From Bombus terrestris (lineage: Eukaryota > Arthropoda > Insecta > Hymenoptera > Apidae): 64,000 nucleotides of DNA. Position numbers and translations under genes: made by a program. The notes beneath the pieces were generated by a model. It had not been told where the DNA came from and searched no databases. It saw only the letters and a list, made by a program, of their open reading frames with translations. The DNA is taken from the NCBI RefSeq assembly GCF_910591885.1, contig NW_025963618.1, positions 124,001 through 188,000 on the forward strand. The letters run 5' to 3'. This document shows positions 61,152-64,000 of the stretch, piece after piece (position 1 is the stretch's first letter; each line of letters begins with the position of its first letter).

Positions 61152-64000
61152 TGTCCAACGGTGTCCAACGGTGTCCAACGATGTCCAACGATGTCCAACG
61201 ATGTCCAACGGTGTCCCACGTTGTCCCACGTTGTCCCACGTTGTCCCACGGTGTCCAACGGTGTCCCACGTTGTCCCACGTTGTCCCACGTTGTCCCACG
61301 GTGTCCAACGATGTCCAACGGTGTCCAACGGTGTCCCACGTTGTCCCACGTTGTCCCACGTTGTCCCACGTTGTCCCACGTTGTCCCACGGTGTCCAACG
61401 GTGTCCAACGATGTCCAACGGTGTCCAACGGTGTCCCACGATGTCCACCGATGTCCAACGGTGTCCAACGGTGTCCAACGGTGTCCAACGGTGTCCAACG
61501 ATGTCCAACGATGTCCAACGATGTCCCACGTTGTCCTACGTTGTCCCACGTTGACCCACGTTGTCCCACGTTGTCCCACGTTGTCCCACGGTGTCCAACG
61601 GTGTCCCACGGTGTCCAACGGTGTCCCACGTTGTCCCACGTTGTCCCACGTTGTCCCACGTTGTCCCACGTTGTCCAACGGTGTCCCACGGTGTCCAACG
61701 GTGTCCCACGTTGTCCCACGTTGTCCCACGTTGTCCCACGTTGTCCCACGTTGTCCCACGTTGTCCCACGTTATCCCACGGTGTCCAACGGTGTCCAACG
61801 GTGTCCAACGGTGTCCAACGGTGTCCCACGGTGTCCAACGGTGTCCCACGTTGTCCCACGTTGTCCCACGTTGTCCCACGTTGTCCCACGATGTCCCACG
61901 TTGTCCAACGATGTCCAACGGTGTCCCACGTTGTTCCACGTTGTCCTACGTTGTCCCACGTTGTCCCACGTTGTCCCACGTTGTCCCACGTTGTCCCACG
62001 TTGTCCCACGGTGTCCAACGGTGTCCCACGTTGTCCCACGTTGTCCCACGTTGGCCCACGTTGTCCCACGTTGTCCCACGTTGTCCCACGTTGTCCCACG
62101 GTGTCCAACGGTGTCCAACGATGTCCAACGGTGTCCAACGGTGTCCCACGATGTCCACCGATGTCCAACGGTGTCCAACGGTGTCCAACGGTGTCCCACG
62201 ATGTCCAACGATGTCCAACGATGTCCAACGGTGTCCAACGGTGTCCCACGGTGTCCAACGGTGTCCCACGTTGTCCCACGTTGTCCCACGTTGTCCCACG
62301 TTGTCCCACGTTGTCCCACGTTGTCCAACGATGTCCAACGGTGTCCCACGTTGTCCCACGTTGTCCCACGTTGTCCCACGTTGTCCCACGTTGTCCCACG
62401 TTGTCCCACGTTGTCCCACGTTGTCCCACGTTGTCCCACGTTGTCCAACGGTGTCCAACGATGTCCAACGGTGTCCAACGGTGTCCCACGATGTCCACCG
62501 ATGTCCAACGGTGTCCAACGGTGTCCAACGGTGTCCAACGGTGTCCAACGGTGTCCAACGGTGTCCAACGATGTCCAACGATGTCCAACGATGTCCAACG
62601 GTGTCCCACGTTGTCCCACGTGGTCCCACGGTGTCCAACGGTGTCCAACGGTGTCCAACGGTGTTCAACGATGTCCAACGGTGTCCAACGGTGTCCCACG
62701 GTGTCCAACGGTGTCCAACGGTGTCCAACGGTGTCCCACGTTGTCCCACGTTGTCCCACGTTGTCCCACGTTGTCCCACGTTGTCCCACGGTGTCCAACG
62801 GTGTCCAACGGTGTCCAACGGTGTCCAACGATGTCCAACGGTGTCCAACGGTGTCCCACGGTGTCCAACGGTGTCCAACGGTGTCCCACGGTGTCCAACG
62901 GTGTCCCACGTTGTCCCACGTTGTCCCACGTTGTCCCACGTTGTCCCACGATGTCCCACGTTGTCCAACGATGTCCAACGGTGTCCCACGTTGTTCCACG
63001 TTGTCCTACGTTGTCCCACGTTGTCCCACGTTGTCCCACGTTGTCCCACGTTGTCCCACGTTGTCCCACGGTGTCCAACGGTGTCCCACGTTGTCCCACG
63101 TTGTCCCACGTTGTCCCACGTTGTCCCACGTTGTCCCACGTTGTCCCACGTTGTCCCACGTTGTCCCACGTTGTCCCACGTTGTCCCACGTTGTCCCACG
63201 TTGTCCCACGTTGTCCCACGTTGTCCCACGGTGTCCAACGATGTCCAGCGGTGTCCAACGGTGTCCAACGGTGTCCAACGATGTCCAACGATGTCCAACG
63301 ATGTCCAACGGTGTCCAACGATGTCCAACGATGTCCAACGGTGTCCCACGATGTCCAACGATGTCCAACGATGTCCAACGGTGTCCAACGGTGTCCCACG
63401 TTGTCCCACGTTGTCCCACGTTGTCCCACGGTGTCCAACGATGTCCAACGGTGTCCAACGGTGTCCCACGGTGTCCAACGGTGTCCCACGTTGTCCCACG
63501 TTGTCCCACGTTGTCCCACGTTGTCCCACGTTGTCCCACGTTGTCCCACGTTGTCCCACGTTGTCCCACGTTGTCCCACGTTGTCCCACGTTGTCCCACG
63601 TTGTCCCACGGTGTCCAACGGTGTCCAACGGTGTCCAACGGTGTCCCACGGTGTCCAACGGTGTCCCACGTTGTCCCACGTTGTCCCACGTTGTCCCACG
63701 TTGTCCCACGATGTCCCACGTTGTCCAACGATGTCCAACGGTGTCCAACGATGTCCAACGGTGTCCAACGGTGTCCCACGGTGTCCCACGTTGTCCCACG
63801 TTGTCCCACGTTGTCCCACGTTGTCCCACGTTGTCCCACGTTGTCCCACGGTGTCCAACGGTGTCCAACGGTGTCCCACGGTGTCCAACGGTGTCCCACG
63901 TTGTCCCACGTTGTCCCACGTTGTCCCACGATGTCCCACGTTGTCCAACGATGTCCAACGGTGTCCCACGTTGTCCCACGTTGTCCTACGTTGTCCCACG

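Larger units (their letters stand above)
47580..63991. repeat. Dispersed TGTCCTACGT marker of domain B
   Basis: Single variant unit with C6 changed to T. Positions include 47,580, 48,290, 51,350, 51,660, 52,030, 53,270, 53,910, 54,317, 55,467, 55,527, 55,657, 55,957, 56,227, 57,617, 58,127, 58,916, 60,313, 60,823, 61,942, 63,002 and 63,982. Most copies follow TGTCCCACGA, TGTCCCACGT, TGTCCAACGA, TGTCCAACGG and two TGTCCCACGT, which is the same left context as the domain A marker. On the minus strand it creates TAG (CGTAGG), which explains why reverse frames break often in domain B and rarely in domain A. Related forms with T at bases 4 and 6 (TGTTCTACGT) are at 47,110, 49,400 and 49,490. Confidence 0.88.
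1..64000. repeat. 10-bp tandem satellite array filling the whole window
   Basis: Every stretch of the window can be read as consecutive 10-bp units. The consensus is TGTCCCACGT. Variation is concentrated at unit base 6 (C or A) and base 10 (T, G or A), giving TGTCCCACGT, TGTCCCACGG, TGTCCCACGA, TGTCCAACGG and TGTCCAACGA. The units are about 50-70% GC, and the plus strand is pyrimidine-rich. No base falls outside the repeat and no flank is visible, so the array extends beyond both ends. The class is satellite DNA (very short unit, array over 64 kb), which is known from eukaryotic heterochromatin. The exact chromosomal site and the organism cannot be inferred. No gene, RNA gene, mobile element or regulatory site can be separated from the repeat, and there is no gene-free 'intergenic' sequence of any other kind. 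Confidence 0.99.
46510..64000. repeat. Satellite domain B, marked by the TGTCCTACGT variant
   Basis: The 10-bp unit is the same but the rare variants differ. TGTCCTACGT recurs from 47,580 to 63,982. TGTCCACCGA occurs at 50,460, 51,020, 52,680, 58,426, 58,496 and 61,122, and again near 61,442, 62,157 and 62,487. TGCCCAACGG occurs at 47,800, 48,510, 49,760, 51,250 and 52,900. TGTCCTCCGT occurs at 48,070, 48,130 and 48,780. The domain A marker TGTTCCATGG appears only twice (57,817 and 60,513), and those two are copies of each other. Four of the five register slips in the window are here. It is most simply a separately homogenised stretch of the same satellite. The right edge is outside the window. 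Confidence 0.8.

Noticed and set aside
1..64000. CRISPR array or other direct-repeat system with spacers
   Set aside because: Units abut directly with no unique spacers, and the period (10 bp) is far below CRISPR repeat-plus-spacer length.
1..64000. Telomeric repeat
   Set aside because: Known telomere units are T/G-rich (such as the vertebrate 6-mer). This unit has CCC/GGG once per 10 bp with a CpG and heavy internal variation, and no canonical telomere motif is present.
1..64000. CENP-B box as a sign of centromere function
   Set aside because: I saw no match to the mammalian CENP-B box pattern (TTCG with a downstream CGGG at the required spacing). A 10-bp unit cannot hold the 17-bp box unless variants build it, and none do.
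1..64000. Hairpin or cruciform array from CGTTG-TC-CAACG at TGTCCCACGT/TGTCCAACG junctions
   Set aside because: The arms are only 5 bases with a 2-base centre, too short a loop for a stable hairpin, and the junction is a simple product of the two commonest unit types.
1..64000. Bacterial or plasmid origin (iteron-like direct repeats)
   Set aside because: Iteron clusters are a few to some tens of copies beside a replication gene. Thousands of units with no gene in 64 kb do not fit a prokaryotic replicon.

Overview
The whole 64,000-base window is one uninterrupted array of a 10-bp tandem repeat. Written in the phase of base 1, the commonest unit is TGTCCCACGT. The other frequent forms are TGTCCCACGG, TGTCCCACGA, TGTCCAACGG and TGTCCAACGA. 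The array enters at base 1 and leaves at base 64,000, so it is longer than the window: about 6,400 units are seen and neither edge is included. I find no unique DNA, no gene, no RNA gene, no transposon, no CRISPR array and no promoter or terminator that can be told apart from the repeat. A homogeneous satellite this long points to eukaryotic heterochromatin (centromeric, pericentromeric, subtelomeric or a sex-chromosome or B-chromosome block) from a long-read assembly. The sequence does not tell me the species, and I do not recognise the satellite family.

Layout. Two domains differ in the rare variant units they carry. Domain A (1 to about 46,509) carries a 20-bp marker, TGTTCCATGG followed by TTTCCCACGT, about 50 times. 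It also carries many GGTCCCACGT units and shared oddities such as TATCCAACGG, TGTCCCAAGT and TGTACAACGA. Domain B (about 46,510 to 64,000) has almost none of these and carries TGTCCTACGT, TGTCCACCGA, TGCCCAACGG and TGTCCTCCGT instead. Inside each domain, large blocks are copied with the order of rare variants preserved: 1-6,030 with 10,731-16,790; 6,951-8,660 with 16,431-18,140; three copies at 29,721, 37,230 and 41,940; a 1.21-kb tandem series at 33,781-36,969; 38,170-41,149 with 43,270-46,209; a 710-bp tandem pair at 47,461; 54,317-55,436 with 56,227-57,336; and 57,397-58,455 with 60,093-61,151. This is the expected result of repeated unequal exchange or segmental amplification.

Other properties. 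The 10-bp register is broken only five times in 64 kb, and these reduce to three independent events. Because 10 is not a multiple of 3 and the unit has no stop triplet, all six frames stay open for thousands of codons. All three frames of a strand spell the same decapeptide (CPTLSHVVPR forward, TWDNVGQRGT reverse), so the giant ORFs are by-products of the repeat and are not annotated as genes. Every common unit holds one CpG, and consecutive CCC-bearing units put GGG tracts separated by exactly 7 nt on the minus strand. The array is therefore a dense CpG field and a formally G-quadruplex-competent satellite, interrupted wherever TGTCCAACGG or TGTCCAACGA units occur.
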